Assembly: GCF_001824475.1 (NCBI RefSeq)
Contig: NZ_MHXN01000014.1
Coordinates: 95,847-159,846 of the forward strand
From: Phenylobacterium sp. RIFCSPHIGHO2_01_FULL_69_31
GTDB lineage: Bacteria > Pseudomonadota > Alphaproteobacteria > Caulobacterales > Caulobacteraceae
DNA length: 64,000 bases
Direction: 5' to 3'
The notes below the pieces were generated by a model that did not search any database, was not told the origin of the DNA, and worked only from the letters and a program-made list of their open reading frames with translations. The position numbers and the translations under genes are program-made. Shown piece after piece: positions 8,997 through 18,862 of this stretch (its first letter is position 1; every line of letters begins with the position of its first letter).

Positions 8997-10160
8997 CTAC
9001 GCCTGCCCGGCGGCCGCGCTCCAGAACTTCTTGGCCTTGCCCAGGAAGCCGGCGGCCTTGGGATGCTGCTGCTCGCTGCAGATGTCGGCGAGCTCGCGCA
9101 TCAGCTCCTTCTGGCGGGCCGTCAGCTTGGTGGGCGTCTCGACGAACAGCTCGACCACCAGGTCGCCGCGCTCGCGCGAGCGGAGCGAGGGCATGCCGCG
9201 GCCCTTTACGCGCACCGTCTTGCCGGTCTGGGCGCCTTCCGGGACCTTGACCTCGATCTTGCAGGCGCCGTCGCACGTTTCGCCGCCCAGCAGGCAAGGC
9301 GCCTCGATCTCGCCGCCGAGGGCCGCGACGCACATCGGCACCGGCACCGTGCAGAGCAGGTCGAGGCCGTCGCGCTCGAAGAGCTCGTGCGGCGCCACGG
9401 AGACGAAGATGTAGAGGTCGCCGCGCGGTCCGCCGCGCTGGCCCGCATCGCCCTCGCCGGCGAGCCGGATGCGCGCACCGTCGTCGACGCCCGCCGGGAT
9501 GCGCACGGCCAGGGTCTTCTGCTTGCGCACGTGCCCGGCGCCCCGGCAGTCCGTGCAGGGGTCCATGACCATCTGGCCCGAGCCGCCGCATCGGGGGCAG
9601 GCGCGTTCGATGGAGAAGAAGCCCTGGCTCGCCCGCACGCGGCCGGCGCCATGGCAGGTGGTGCACTGGGTCGGCGCGGTGCCGGGCTTGGCGCCCGAGC
9701 CCTCGCAGGTCTCGCAGGCCATGGTGATCGGAATGGTGATCTCGACCTCGGCGCCCGCATAGGCCTGCTCGAGGGTGATCTCCAGGTCGTAGCGCAGGTC
9801 CGACCCGCGCGCGGGCCCGCCGCGCTGCCGCTGGCCGCCCCGGCCGCCGAACATGTCGCCGAAGACGTCGCCAAACACCTCGTTGAAGATGTCGTGCACG
9901 TCGTGGAACTGGCCGTTGCCGCCGCCGAACCCGCCTTGGCCGTTGACGCCGGCATGGCCGAAGCGGTCGTAGGCCGCGCGCTTCTGCGGATCGCTGAGGA
10001 CGGAATAGGCCTCGTTGACTTCCTTGAAGCGGCCGGACGCCTCCTCGCAGCCGCCATTGCGGTCGGGATGGTGCTCCATCGCCTGCTTGCGGAAGGCGGC
10101 CTTCAGCGCGTTCTCGTCGCAACCGCGCTCGACGCCCAGGATCTCGTAATAGTCCCGCAT
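8997..10160 (-). CDS. dnaJ: Chaperone DnaJ (Hsp40)
   Basis: The 387-residue protein starts at ATG 10160 (MRDYYEILGV). It has a J domain with HPD near residues 33-35, a Gly/Phe-rich linker (GGFGGGNGQF), four zinc-finger CXXCXGXG repeats (CETCEGSG, CTTCHGAG, CPRCGGSG, CTDCRGAG) and the C-terminal substrate-binding domain. It stimulates the ATPase of DnaK and delivers unfolded proteins. It lies 203 bases downstream of dnaK on the same strand, so heat-shock co-transcription is likely. An in-frame upstream start would only add a low-complexity tail. Confidence 0.97.
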   Translation of the reverse strand: MRDYYEILGVERGCDENALKAAFRKQAMEHHPDRNGGCEEASGRFKEVNEAYSVLSDPQKRAAYDRFGHAGVNGQGGFGGGNGQFHDVHDIFNEVFGDVFGDMFGGRGGQRQRGGPARGSDLRYDLEITLEQAYAGAEVEITIPITMACETCEGSGAKPGTAPTQCTTCHGAGRVRASQGFFSIERACPRCGGSGQMVMDPCTDCRGAGHVRKQKTLAVRIPAGVDDGARIRLAGEGDAGQRGGPRGDLYIFVSVAPHELFERDGLDLLCTVPVPMCVAALGGEIEAPCLLGGETCDGACKIEVKVPEGAQTGKTVRVKGRGMPSLRSRERGDLVVELFVETPTKLTARQKELMRELADICSEQQHPKAAGFLGKAKKFWSAAAGQA

Positions 10161-10311
10161 GGAAACGTCAGAAGCTCTGAAACTGTTGTGAGTTGAGGTG
10201 GGTGGCCCCCCGGCCGTCTGCAAGGCTTAACACAGCCGAGTGACCGGGGGGTATCCCTTCAAAGATACAGCGCTTTTCGGCGCTTGCGTCCCGCGAAGGC
10301 GGCGGCGACGT

Positions 10312-10356
10312 CCCCATGGTCCGTGATCGCATTTCACGTTCTCCGGAACCATGGGG
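10312..10356 (-). other. dnaK-dnaJ intercistronic hairpin
   Basis: CCCCATGGT (10312-10320) and ACCATGGGG (10348-10356) form a perfect nine-base inverted repeat. CCG/CGG just inside extends the stem past a one-base bulge, and GTGA/TCAC nests in the loop. It starts eight bases after the dnaK stop. No T-run follows on the minus strand, so a classical intrinsic terminator is unlikely; an RNA-processing or partial-attenuation element between dnaK and dnaJ fits better. Confidence 0.6.
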
Positions 10357-10363
10357 CGCGTTG

Positions 10364-12274
<1,911 letters not shown>

Positions 12275-12420
12275 AGCCTAGGTCTACTCGCTCCTTGCTT
12301 GGCGAACGTCGCGGTGGGGCCTTCTAATGAAGCGCCCGCGGGATTGCGACGCCCCCGGTTCGATTATGTCTCCCGTCCGGTCACCGTCGTTAGGTTTGCG
12401 GTGACCAGCGTCGAGTGCCG

Positions 12421-12448
12421 ATATGGGGGAAATTGCGGGGGCTGCAAG
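12421..12448 (-). promoter_or_regulatory. Heat-shock (sigma-32/RpoH-type) promoter of dnaK
   Basis: On the minus strand, CTTGCA (12448-12443) is followed by a 14-base spacer and CCCCATAT (12428-12421). This closely matches the RpoH pattern CTTGAA-N13/14-CCCCATNT. It lies between the upstream gene's stop (12482) and the dnaK start (12274), giving a leader of about 140 bases. A housekeeping promoter may also exist but was not identified. Confidence 0.75.
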
Positions 12449-12481
12449 TGTGAAAGCCCCCAATACGATCAGGGACATGAC

Positions 12482-12964
12482 TCAGCTTTGCCTCCAGTGG
12501 ACGCTGACCGCGGCGTAGAGCTCGGCCGGATGCGGCGTCTGGTCGCCCCGCGAGGCGAGGAAGGCGTGCTCCACCACCATGGCCTGCTGCTCGATGTTCA
12601 TCGCCGCGAACTCCCGGTCGCCCGCAAGGTCGTAGGCATAGGCGGCGGCGCTGTCGCCCGCCTTGATCTTTGCCAAAATCAGCGAAATCCCGTTCTGGGC
12701 CTGCCAGACGTGGGTCAGTTCGTGCACGAACACCCCCTGAAGCCCGAGCGGGACGCCCGGGGCGGAGAAGTCCGGCGGAAGCGTCGCGGCGGGCCACACC
12801 ACCAGGCTGGGACCCGCGACGAAAGCCCGGCTCCAGAAAGGGACCGCCAGCACGCGGACCCGGTCCGTATCCAGCGCCGCGCCGAACATCTCGGCCGCGA
12901 GGGTGCGCTCGCCGGCGGTGAGGCGCCGAAGACGGAACGGTTTCGTACGGCCGGTGCTCATCAT
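12482..12964 (-). CDS. HExxH-motif protein ('Vgr-related' small family)
   Basis: The 160-residue protein begins MMSTGRTKPF; the second ATG at 12961 is equally possible. The segment RLTAGERTLAAEMFGAALDTDRVRV is followed by FVHELTHVWQAQNG, a zinc-metallopeptidase-like HExxH at about residues 81-85. This matches small alphaproteobacterial proteins sometimes labelled 'vgr related' and the DUF4157-type peptidase signature. No signal peptide is seen, so a cytoplasmic or contact-delivered location is possible. Proteolysis is unproven: a clear third zinc ligand is not obvious. It precedes dnaK on the same strand but has its own unit. Confidence 0.65.
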   Translation of the reverse strand: MMSTGRTKPFRLRRLTAGERTLAAEMFGAALDTDRVRVLAVPFWSRAFVAGPSLVVWPAATLPPDFSAPGVPLGLQGVFVHELTHVWQAQNGISLILAKIKAGDSAAAYAYDLAGDREFAAMNIEQQAMVVEHAFLASRGDQTPHPAELYAAVSVHWRQS

Positions 12965-13035
12965 GCGGTTGACGCGGGGCGGGGCTCTCGGTTCCGTGGC
13001 GAGCATCCCGCAATTCCCCAGCCAAGGACACCGCC

Positions 13036-13908
13036 ATGGTCACGCTCACCCGCCCGGACGGCACCCGCCCCGAGGACGTCCATCTGTCCCGCCGCGGCCT
13101 GACGCTCGCCCTCACCGGGGGCTATGCGCTGGCCGCCTGGTCGGCGAACGCCGAGCCCATCAAGACCGACGGCATGGGCCTCGTGCAGAGCATGGTTCAG
13201 ATCAAGGCGCCGGATCGCGAGATCCCGGCCTTCATCGCCCGGCCGGCGAAGGCGGGGAAGTTCCCCTGCGTGGTGCTGATCTCCGAGATCTTCGGCCTGC
13301 ACGAGTACATCCGCGACACCGCGCGGCGCCTGGCGAAGCTGGGCTATGCGGTCATCGCCCCGGACTTCTTCGTGCGCGCCGGCGACCCGTCGACCATGAC
13401 CGACTTCCCGGCGATCCTGAAGATCGTCGCCACCGCCACCGACGCTCAGGTCGCCGGCGACGTGGCCGCCGCGGTGACCTACCTCAAAGCCCAACCGTTC
13501 GCCGACGCTTCCCTTATGGGGATCACAGGCTTCTGCTGGGGCGGCTCGGTTGTCTGGGAGACCTGCGCCCGATCCAGCGACTTCAAGGCCGGCGTGGCGT
13601 GGTACGGTCGCCTGTCGAACGGCATGTCCCAGCCGGATCCGGGCAACAAGAACCCGATCGACCTGGCCGCCGACCTGAAGGCGCCCGTGCTGGGTCTCTA
13701 TGCCGAAAAGGACAACGGCATCCCGCTGGCCGACGTGGAGAAGATGAAGGCGGCGCTGAAGTCCGCCGGCAAGTCGGGCAGCGACATCATCGTCTATCCG
13801 GGCGCCCAGCACGGCTTCCATGCCGATTACCGGCCCTCTTACGGGAAGGAAGCCGCCGAGGACGCCTGGGCCAAGATGCTGGCCTTCTTCAAGAAGAACG
13901 GCGTTTGA
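13036..13908 (+). CDS. Exported dienelactone hydrolase-family protein
   Basis: The 290-residue alpha/beta hydrolase has a twin-arginine-like leader (LSRRGLTLALTGGYALA, residues 18-34). The nucleophile elbow is GFCWGG, so the nucleophile is Cys as in dienelactone hydrolase. The catalytic Asp is likely in LYAEKDNGIP and the His in AQHGFHADY. It probably hydrolyses lactones or esters in the periplasm; the substrate is unknown. A second, cytosolic family member is encoded at 34843. The start ATG 13036 is preceded by GGACACCGCC with a weak ribosome site. Confidence 0.85.
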   Translation: MVTLTRPDGTRPEDVHLSRRGLTLALTGGYALAAWSANAEPIKTDGMGLVQSMVQIKAPDREIPAFIARPAKAGKFPCVVLISEIFGLHEYIRDTARRLAKLGYAVIAPDFFVRAGDPSTMTDFPAILKIVATATDAQVAGDVAAAVTYLKAQPFADASLMGITGFCWGGSVVWETCARSSDFKAGVAWYGRLSNGMSQPDPGNKNPIDLAADLKAPVLGLYAEKDNGIPLADVEKMKAALKSAGKSGSDIIVYPGAQHGFHADYRPSYGKEAAEDAWAKMLAFFKKNGV

Positions 13909-13936
13909 GCCGCGCCTCCCCGTCGGGGAGGAACGA

Positions 13937-14356
13937 TCAGAACACCGGCTCTTCGATCTTCGGCGGGGGCGGGGCGGGGGCCGCCTCCGCCTTCTCCGTC
14001 GGGGCCGGAGGCGCGATGACCGGGGCCGATTCCGGACCCGCGGGAGCGCCCTTCTCGGCCTCGGCCTTGGCGAGGGCGGCGGCTTCGGCCTTGGCCTTCT
14101 TCTCTTCCTCGAGCCTGGCCTGCTCTTCCGGCGTCAGCTCCTGCTCGTCCTGGGCGGCGCCGATGATGCGCTCGTCGGTGAGCGGCTTGGCTTCCTGCGC
14201 CTCCAGCACCTGGCCAGCTTCGCCCGGAACCCGCTCGCCGGGCAGGCGGCTACGGGCCGGCGCGGTGATGGCGCCCAGCGCGAAGGCGCCGAGGCACGCG
14301 GTCACGAGGCCGGCGGCCACCACCTGCAGCACGGGACGGGGCATGGACCAGTTCAT
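13937..14356 (-). CDS. Membrane-anchored Ala/Glu/Pro-rich protein of unknown function
   Basis: The 139-residue protein starts MNWSMPRPVLQ at ATG 14356. A single hydrophobic segment (VVAAGLVTACLGAFALGAI) is followed by a charged coiled-coil-like stretch (TPEEQARLEEEKKAKAEAAALAKAEAEKG) and a Pro/Ala-rich tail ending KIEEPVF. No enzyme motif is visible. It lies between a hydrolase and divergently from ftsK (131 bases away). The composition suggests a periplasmic spacer or scaffold, but I cannot assign a role. Confidence 0.6.
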   Translation of the reverse strand: MNWSMPRPVLQVVAAGLVTACLGAFALGAITAPARSRLPGERVPGEAGQVLEAQEAKPLTDERIIGAAQDEQELTPEEQARLEEEKKAKAEAAALAKAEAEKGAPAGPESAPVIAPPAPTEKAEAAPAPPPPKIEEPVF

Positions 14357-14486
14357 GGTCGCGAACCTAGTGCGCCCGCGCGCCGCAAGAAAGGGCGATC
14401 GCAACGTCCGGGCATCACGGTAAACGCGCGATTAACGGTCCCTGCCGCAAACAGGGGGTGAGTCGAGTCTGGGAGACCTTGGGCGC

Positions 14487-16853
14487 ATGGCGCGGGTGGC
14501 GCGGAAAACCGGTGGCGAGCTTGCGCTCCACATCGCCTGGCTCACCTGGAGCCATCCGGCGACGGCCCGGATGCGCGGAGGGCTCGTCGCGGCGTTCGGC
14601 GCGGCCCTGGCCGCCGCCTTCGCGACCTATAACGCCGCCGATCCTAGCCTGAACGCCGCGGGGCCGACTCAGCCCACCAACGCCCTCGGCGGCGGGGGCG
14701 CAGTGCTGGCCGACATCGGCGTGCAATCGCTGGGCGTGGCCGCGGGTCTTGCGGCCCTGCTGATCGTCACCTGCGGCCTGGCCCGCGTCGCCGATCCCGA
14801 GCCGGACGCCAGCCGGGCGCGGCTTCGGTTGCGCGCCGCGATCGGGACCCTGGGCGTCCTGGCGCTCGCCGGCGCCCTGTCCTGGGCTCCGACGCCCGCC
14901 GCCTGGCCCCTGGCCAAGGGCCTGGGCGGCTTCTGGGGGGATGCCCTGCTCGGCGGCTTCGCCGGCCTGATCGAATACGCGCGCCTGGCCTTCGGAACCG
15001 CAATCGCCGGAACGGTCCTGACCGCCGCCGGGATCGTCGCCTATGGCTACGGCCTGGGCCTCTCGCGCCTGGATGTCCGCGGGATCGCCGACGGCCTGAC
15101 CCACGCTTTGACACCCAAACCCCGGCTGAAGGCGGCCAAGCCCGAGCCCGTCGGGGCCGCCAAGGTGGCGCGCCGCAAGGCCAAGGCGGCGCCCGCGGAG
15201 GACGCGTTCGACGACGGCCCCGTCCTCGCGCCGCTACCGGTCGCGGCCGCTGGCGACGGACCCGTCCTGCAGGTCAAGGCGCCCAAGCCCGCGCCGAAGG
15301 AAAGCGTGCGCGAGCAGAAGGAGGCCCAGGCCACCTTCGCCTTCGCTCAGGACGGCGGCTTCCAGCTGCCCGAACTGTCGATGCTGACCAAGGCGCCCGC
15401 CCGCGCCGCCCAGTACGACGAAGGCGCCCTGCGCCAGAACGCCCAGCTCCTCGAAAGCGTGCTGGCCGAGTTCGGCGTCCGCGGCCAGGTGGACCAGATC
15501 CGCCCCGGCCCCGTGGTCACGCTCTACGAACTGGTGCCCGCCGCTGGCGTGAAGTCGGCCCGGGTCGTGGCGCTGAGCGACGACATCGCCCGGTCCATGA
15601 GCGTGGCCTCGGCCCGCGTCTCGGTGGTGCCCGGCCGCAACGCCATCGGCATCGAGCTGCCCAATCAGCGGCGCGAGACGGTTTACCTGCGCGAGCTGCT
15701 GGCGGCGCCGGAGTACGAGCGCGGCGGCCAGTCGCTGCCCGTCGTGCTCGGCGAGACCATCGGCGGCGAGCCCTACATCGCCGACCTGGCCAAGATGCCC
15801 CACCTCCTGATCGCCGGCACCACCGGCTCGGGCAAGTCGGTGGGCGTCAACGCCATGATCCTGTCGATCCTCTACCGCCTGCCGCCTGAGCAGTGCCGGC
15901 TGATCATGATCGACCCGAAGATGCTGGAGCTCAGCGTCTACGACGGCATCCCGCACCTGCTGGCGCCGGTGGTGACCGATCCGAAAAAGGCCATCGTCGC
16001 GCTGAAGTGGACCGTGCGGGAGATGGAGGACCGTTATCGCCGGATGTCCAAGATCGGCGTCCGCAACGTGGCCTCCTACAACGAGCGAGCCCGGGAGGCC
16101 TTGGCCAAGGGCGAGCACTTCGAGCGGACCGTTCAGACCGGTTTCGACGAGGCCGGCCGCGCCACCTACGAGAGCGAGAAGATCCGGCCCGAGCCGATGC
16201 CGTACCTGGTCGTGATCATCGACGAGGTCGCCGACCTGATGATGGTGGCCGGCAAGGACATCGAAGGCGCCGTCCAGCGGCTGGCGCAGATGGCCCGCGC
16301 CGCCGGCATCCACCTGATCATGGCCACCCAGCGCCCCTCGGTGGACGTCATCACCGGCACTATCAAGGCCAACTTCCCGACCCGGATCAGCTTCCAGGTC
16401 ACCTCCAAGATCGATTCCCGCACCATCCTGGGCGAGCAGGGGGCCGAACAGCTGCTGGGTCAGGGTGACATGCTCTACATGGCCGGCGGCGGCCGCATCA
16501 CCCGCCTGCACGGCCCGTTCGTGTCCGACGGCGAGGTCGAGGCCGTGGCGAAGTTCCTGCGCGACCAGGGAACGCCCAGCTACCTCGAGGAAGTCACCGC
16601 CGGCGGCGACGAGGAGGGCGAGGAGGGCGACCTGGGCTTCGGCGGCGGGGACGGGGAGGGCAACGACCTCTACGACCGGGCCGTGGCCGTGGTCACCCGC
16701 GATGGCAAGGCGTCCACCAGCTACATCCAGCGCCGCCTGCAGATCGGCTACAACCGGGCCGCATCGCTGATCGAACGCATGGAGCAGGAGGGGGTCGTCG
16801 GCCCCGCCAACCACGCCGGCAAGCGCGAAATCCTGGTGAGCGCGGCGCCCTAA
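14487..16853 (+). CDS. ftsK: DNA translocase FtsK
   Basis: The 788-residue protein has an N-terminal membrane part with about four helices (residues 33-195), a Pro/Ala/Lys-rich linker and the motor domain. Walker A is GTTGSGKSVGVN near residue 447 and Walker B is VVIIDEVADLMM. The motif QRPSVDVITG follows, and a C-terminal winged-helix gamma domain (DRAVAVVTRDGKAS ... RRLQIGYNRAASLIE) would recognise KOPS sequences. FtsK pumps DNA at the division septum and activates XerCD at dif. ATG 14487 follows GGGAGACC. The stop overlaps the convergent gene at 16850 by four bases. Confidence 0.97.
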   Translation: MARVARKTGGELALHIAWLTWSHPATARMRGGLVAAFGAALAAAFATYNAADPSLNAAGPTQPTNALGGGGAVLADIGVQSLGVAAGLAALLIVTCGLARVADPEPDASRARLRLRAAIGTLGVLALAGALSWAPTPAAWPLAKGLGGFWGDALLGGFAGLIEYARLAFGTAIAGTVLTAAGIVAYGYGLGLSRLDVRGIADGLTHALTPKPRLKAAKPEPVGAAKVARRKAKAAPAEDAFDDGPVLAPLPVAAAGDGPVLQVKAPKPAPKESVREQKEAQATFAFAQDGGFQLPELSMLTKAPARAAQYDEGALRQNAQLLESVLAEFGVRGQVDQIRPGPVVTLYELVPAAGVKSARVVALSDDIARSMSVASARVSVVPGRNAIGIELPNQRRETVYLRELLAAPEYERGGQSLPVVLGETIGGEPYIADLAKMPHLLIAGTTGSGKSVGVNAMILSILYRLPPEQCRLIMIDPKMLELSVYDGIPHLLAPVVTDPKKAIVALKWTVREMEDRYRRMSKIGVRNVASYNERAREALAKGEHFERTVQTGFDEAGRATYESEKIRPEPMPYLVVIIDEVADLMMVAGKDIEGAVQRLAQMARAAGIHLIMATQRPSVDVITGTIKANFPTRISFQVTSKIDSRTILGEQGAEQLLGQGDMLYMAGGGRITRLHGPFVSDGEVEAVAKFLRDQGTPSYLEEVTAGGDEEGEEGDLGFGGGDGEGNDLYDRAVAVVTRDGKASTSYIQRRLQIGYNRAASLIERMEQEGVVGPANHAGKREILVSAAP

Positions 16854-17107
16854 CCCTTCGAGCGGCGGCCGCCGGGTTTGTGTCCCGCGGTCATGGGGTC
16901 CGGCTTCTTCGGGAGCGGCTTGCTGGGATCCGCCACATAGCGCTCCTGGCTCGACCCCAGGCCCATGCGGCCGGGCTTCTGTTCGCGCAAGCCACTCTCG
17001 CCAGAGCGGATGCGGGCGATGGCGTCGCGCAGCAGGGCGGCCGTTTCGAAGTCGCCGGCCTCGGCCGCCTCCGCCATCCGACGTTCCAGGTCCTCGATCA
17101 TGCCCAA
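16850..17107 (-). CDS. UVR (UvrB/UvrC-motif) domain protein
   Basis: The 85-residue protein has a UVR helical hairpin, IEDLERRMAEAAEAGDFETAALLRD (residues 4-28), followed by a basic, Pro/Gly-rich tail ending GGRRSKG. In UvrB and UvrC this motif mediates UvrB-UvrC contact; stand-alone small versions are known but little studied. An AGGAGG site lies six bases before TTG 17107 and twelve before ATG 17101, so TTG is the better-placed start. It converges on ftsK and overlaps its end. Confidence 0.75.
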   Translation of the reverse strand: MGMIEDLERRMAEAAEAGDFETAALLRDAIARIRSGESGLREQKPGRMGLGSSQERYVADPSKPLPKKPDPMTAGHKPGGRRSKG

Positions 17108-17194
17108 GGAACACCTCCTGCGGGCAAAGCGTTGCCGCTGGCCCCATTGCCGCCCCTCTGGCGCGATAAGCCTTCGGCACGTTACGGAGCAAGC

Positions 17195-17830
17195 ATGACC
17201 TTCACTCGACGCAGCCTCACCCTGGCGCTCGCCGCGGCCCCGCTGGCCGGCCCGGCGCTGGCGCAGACCGGGTTATCCGCCGCCGACCAGGCCCTCGTGG
17301 CTCGCGCGGTGGCCTATCTGGAGGGCCTGGACGAAGCCAAGGCGCGGTTCGTGCAGACCGACGCCCGCGGCCGCGCCACCACCGGCCAGCTGTTCATGAA
17401 GCGGCCGGGAAAAGCCCGCTTCGCCTACGACGCCCCCTCGGGCCTCCTGGTCGTCTCGGACGGTGGCGTGGTCTCGGTGCAGGACAAGCGGCTGAAGACC
17501 TTCGACCAGTATCCCCTGGCCGCTACGCCCCTGTCGCTGTTCCTGGCCCGCACCATCCGCCTGGACCGAGGCGTGACGATCACGCGGGTCTCGCGGATGG
17601 CCGACGGGTTTTCGATCACGGCGCGCGACGGCAAGAAGGAGACCGCGGGACAGATCACCCTCACCTTCACCGACACGCCCCTGGCCCTGGCGGGCTGGAC
17701 GGTCACCGACGCCCAGCAGCGCCCGACCCGGGTCCAGCTCCAGGGACTGCAACGGACATCGGGTCTGGACCGCTCGCTCTTCGTCCTGAAGGACCCGCGT
17801 CCCAAGAACCCCGGCCGAGGAAAAGTTTAG
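17195..17830 (+). CDS. lolA: LolA-family outer-membrane lipoprotein carrier
   Basis: The 211-residue periplasmic protein starts at ATG 17195 with GGAG seven bases upstream. The leader TRRSLTLALAAAPLAGPALAQ contains adjacent arginines, so a Tat-like route is possible though Sec is usual. The mature part shows the LolA pattern: LEGLDEAKARFVQTD, then TTGQLFMKRPGKARFAYD, then SDGGVVSVQDKRLKTFDQYPLA, with a C-terminal basic tail. LolA accepts lipoproteins from LolCDE and passes them to LolB at the outer membrane. It may be co-transcribed from a promoter before ftsK's convergent neighbour; none was identified. Confidence 0.88.
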   Translation: MTFTRRSLTLALAAAPLAGPALAQTGLSAADQALVARAVAYLEGLDEAKARFVQTDARGRATTGQLFMKRPGKARFAYDAPSGLLVVSDGGVVSVQDKRLKTFDQYPLAATPLSLFLARTIRLDRGVTITRVSRMADGFSITARDGKKETAGQITLTFTDTPLALAGWTVTDAQQRPTRVQLQGLQRTSGLDRSLFVLKDPRPKNPGRGKV

Positions 17831-17883
17831 GTTGCAAAAACCGTGTCCTAGCTGACACAGGCAAGCTGCGCCGTGAAAGACCT

Positions 17884-17912
17884 TTGACTTTCTGTCATAC
17901 TGTGGCGATATT
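17884..17912 (+). promoter_or_regulatory. Sigma-70-like promoter for the small RNA candidate
   Basis: TTGACT (17884-17889), a 17-base spacer and GATATT (17907-17912) resemble a housekeeping promoter. A start about seven bases downstream (near 17919) would give a transcript ending at the terminator at 18039. No GGAAC/GTT pair typical of the EcfG (SigT) stress sigma factor is seen upstream. Confidence 0.55.
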
Positions 17913-17918
17913 ATCACT

Positions 17919-18039
17919 ACGTCGTCGGCGCGCCGGTCGTGTCGACGAAACCCGTGCCGGAACCTATCCCCTCCCGGCGGCGGCATGAGAGACAACTCAT
18001 ACGGCCCGGGCGCACGCCAAGCGCCCGGGCTTTCTTTTT
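17919..18039 (+). ncRNA. Candidate trans-acting small RNA (about 120 nt) with C-rich loop
   Basis: The 225-base gap between lolA and xthA has no plausible coding frame but holds a promoter, three hairpins and a strong terminator. Hairpin 1 is GCCGG/CCGGC (17956-17960, 17974-17978) around a 13-base loop containing CCCCTC, which can pair with purine-rich ribosome-binding sites. Hairpin 2 is ATGAG/CTCAT (17985-17989, 17996-18000). Hairpin 3 is the terminator. A C-rich anti-Shine-Dalgarno loop is a feature of alphaproteobacterial regulatory RNAs such as GsrN of Caulobacter and the CUCCUCCC ('cuckoo') family. Identity with any named RNA is not claimed; the start is inferred. Confidence 0.6.
18004..18039 (+). 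terminator. Rho-independent terminator of the small RNA candidate
   Basis: A perfect ten-base stem, GCCCGGGCGC (18004-18013) with GCGCCCGGGC (18021-18030), closes a seven-base loop and is followed by TTTCTTTTT (18031-18039). It ends 17 bases before the xthA start, so it would isolate xthA from upstream transcription. Confidence 0.92.
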
Positions 18040-18055
18040 GGTCTAGAGAGCGGCC

Positions 18056-18862
18056 ATGCGACTTCGAATCTGCACCTGGAACGTTAACTCCGTCCGGCTG
18101 CGCGCGGAACAGGCGGCCCGCTTCGTCCATGAACAGGCGCCCGACATCCTCTGCATGCAGGAGATCAAGTGCCGCGAGGGCGAGTTCCCGGTGAACGCCT
18201 TCAAGGAGATGGGCCTGCCCTACCTGAAGATCGCCGGCCAGAAGGGCTGGCACGGGGTGGCCATCGCCTCGCGCCTGCCGATTGAGGACGCTCCGCCCCT
18301 GGACGTCTGCCGGGAGAAGCACGCCCGTTGCGTCGGCGGGATCATCGCCGGCGTCGAGGTCCACAACTTCTACATTCCGGCCGGCGGCGACGTGCCCGAC
18401 CGCACCCAGAACCCGAAGTTCGACCACAAGCTGGACTTCTACGAGAAGCTGACCGCCGAGCTCGCCAAGCGCGACCCTAAGGCGCCGCTGGCCATCGTGG
18501 GCGACCTCAACGTTGCGCCAGGTGAGTTCGACGTCTGGAACCACAAGTACATGTCCAAGATCGTCAGCCACACGCCGGTGGAGATCGAGGCGTTCCGCAG
18601 GCTGGAGGCTTCGCTGGGCTTCATCGACCTGACGCGGTCCACGACGCCCGAGCCGACCAAGCTGGCCTCGTGGTGGAGCTATCGCGCCGCCGACTTCCGC
18701 CAGTCGAACCGCGGCCTGCGCCTTGACCACATCCTGGTGACGCCCGGCCTGCGCGAGGCCGCCTGGCGCCTCGGCGCTCCCGCCAGCCGCGTCCACGACG
18801 ACGTCCGCGCCTGGGAGCGCCCCAGCGACCACGCGCCGGTCAGCGCGGACCTGCTGCTTTAG
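18056..18862 (+). CDS. xthA: Exodeoxyribonuclease III
   Basis: The 268-residue AP endonuclease/3'-exonuclease begins MRLRICTWNVNSVRLR (catalytic Asn of NVNS). It shows the metal-ligand Glu in CMQEIKCREG, the central YIPAGGD segment, IVGDLNVAPGEFDVWN (Asp/Asn pair) and the C-terminal SDHAPVSADL with the catalytic His. It repairs abasic sites and oxidised 3' ends in the cytosol. It starts directly behind a strong terminator and its stop overlaps the convergent regulator gene by four bases. The promoter must lie in or after the terminator, or read-through is used. Confidence 0.95.
   Translation: MRLRICTWNVNSVRLRAEQAARFVHEQAPDILCMQEIKCREGEFPVNAFKEMGLPYLKIAGQKGWHGVAIASRLPIEDAPPLDVCREKHARCVGGIIAGVEVHNFYIPAGGDVPDRTQNPKFDHKLDFYEKLTAELAKRDPKAPLAIVGDLNVAPGEFDVWNHKYMSKIVSHTPVEIEAFRRLEASLGFIDLTRSTTPEPTKLASWWSYRAADFRQSNRGLRLDHILVTPGLREAAWRLGAPASRVHDDVRAWERPSDHAPVSADLLL

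Noticed and set aside
10312..10356. Hairpin as an intrinsic terminator of dnaK
   Set aside because: No T-run follows on the minus strand and dnaJ continues downstream in the same direction.
17956..18039. Identification of the RNA candidate as GsrN
   Set aside because: The C-rich loop is similar in idea, but there is no EcfG-type promoter and I cannot align the sequence from memory with confidence.
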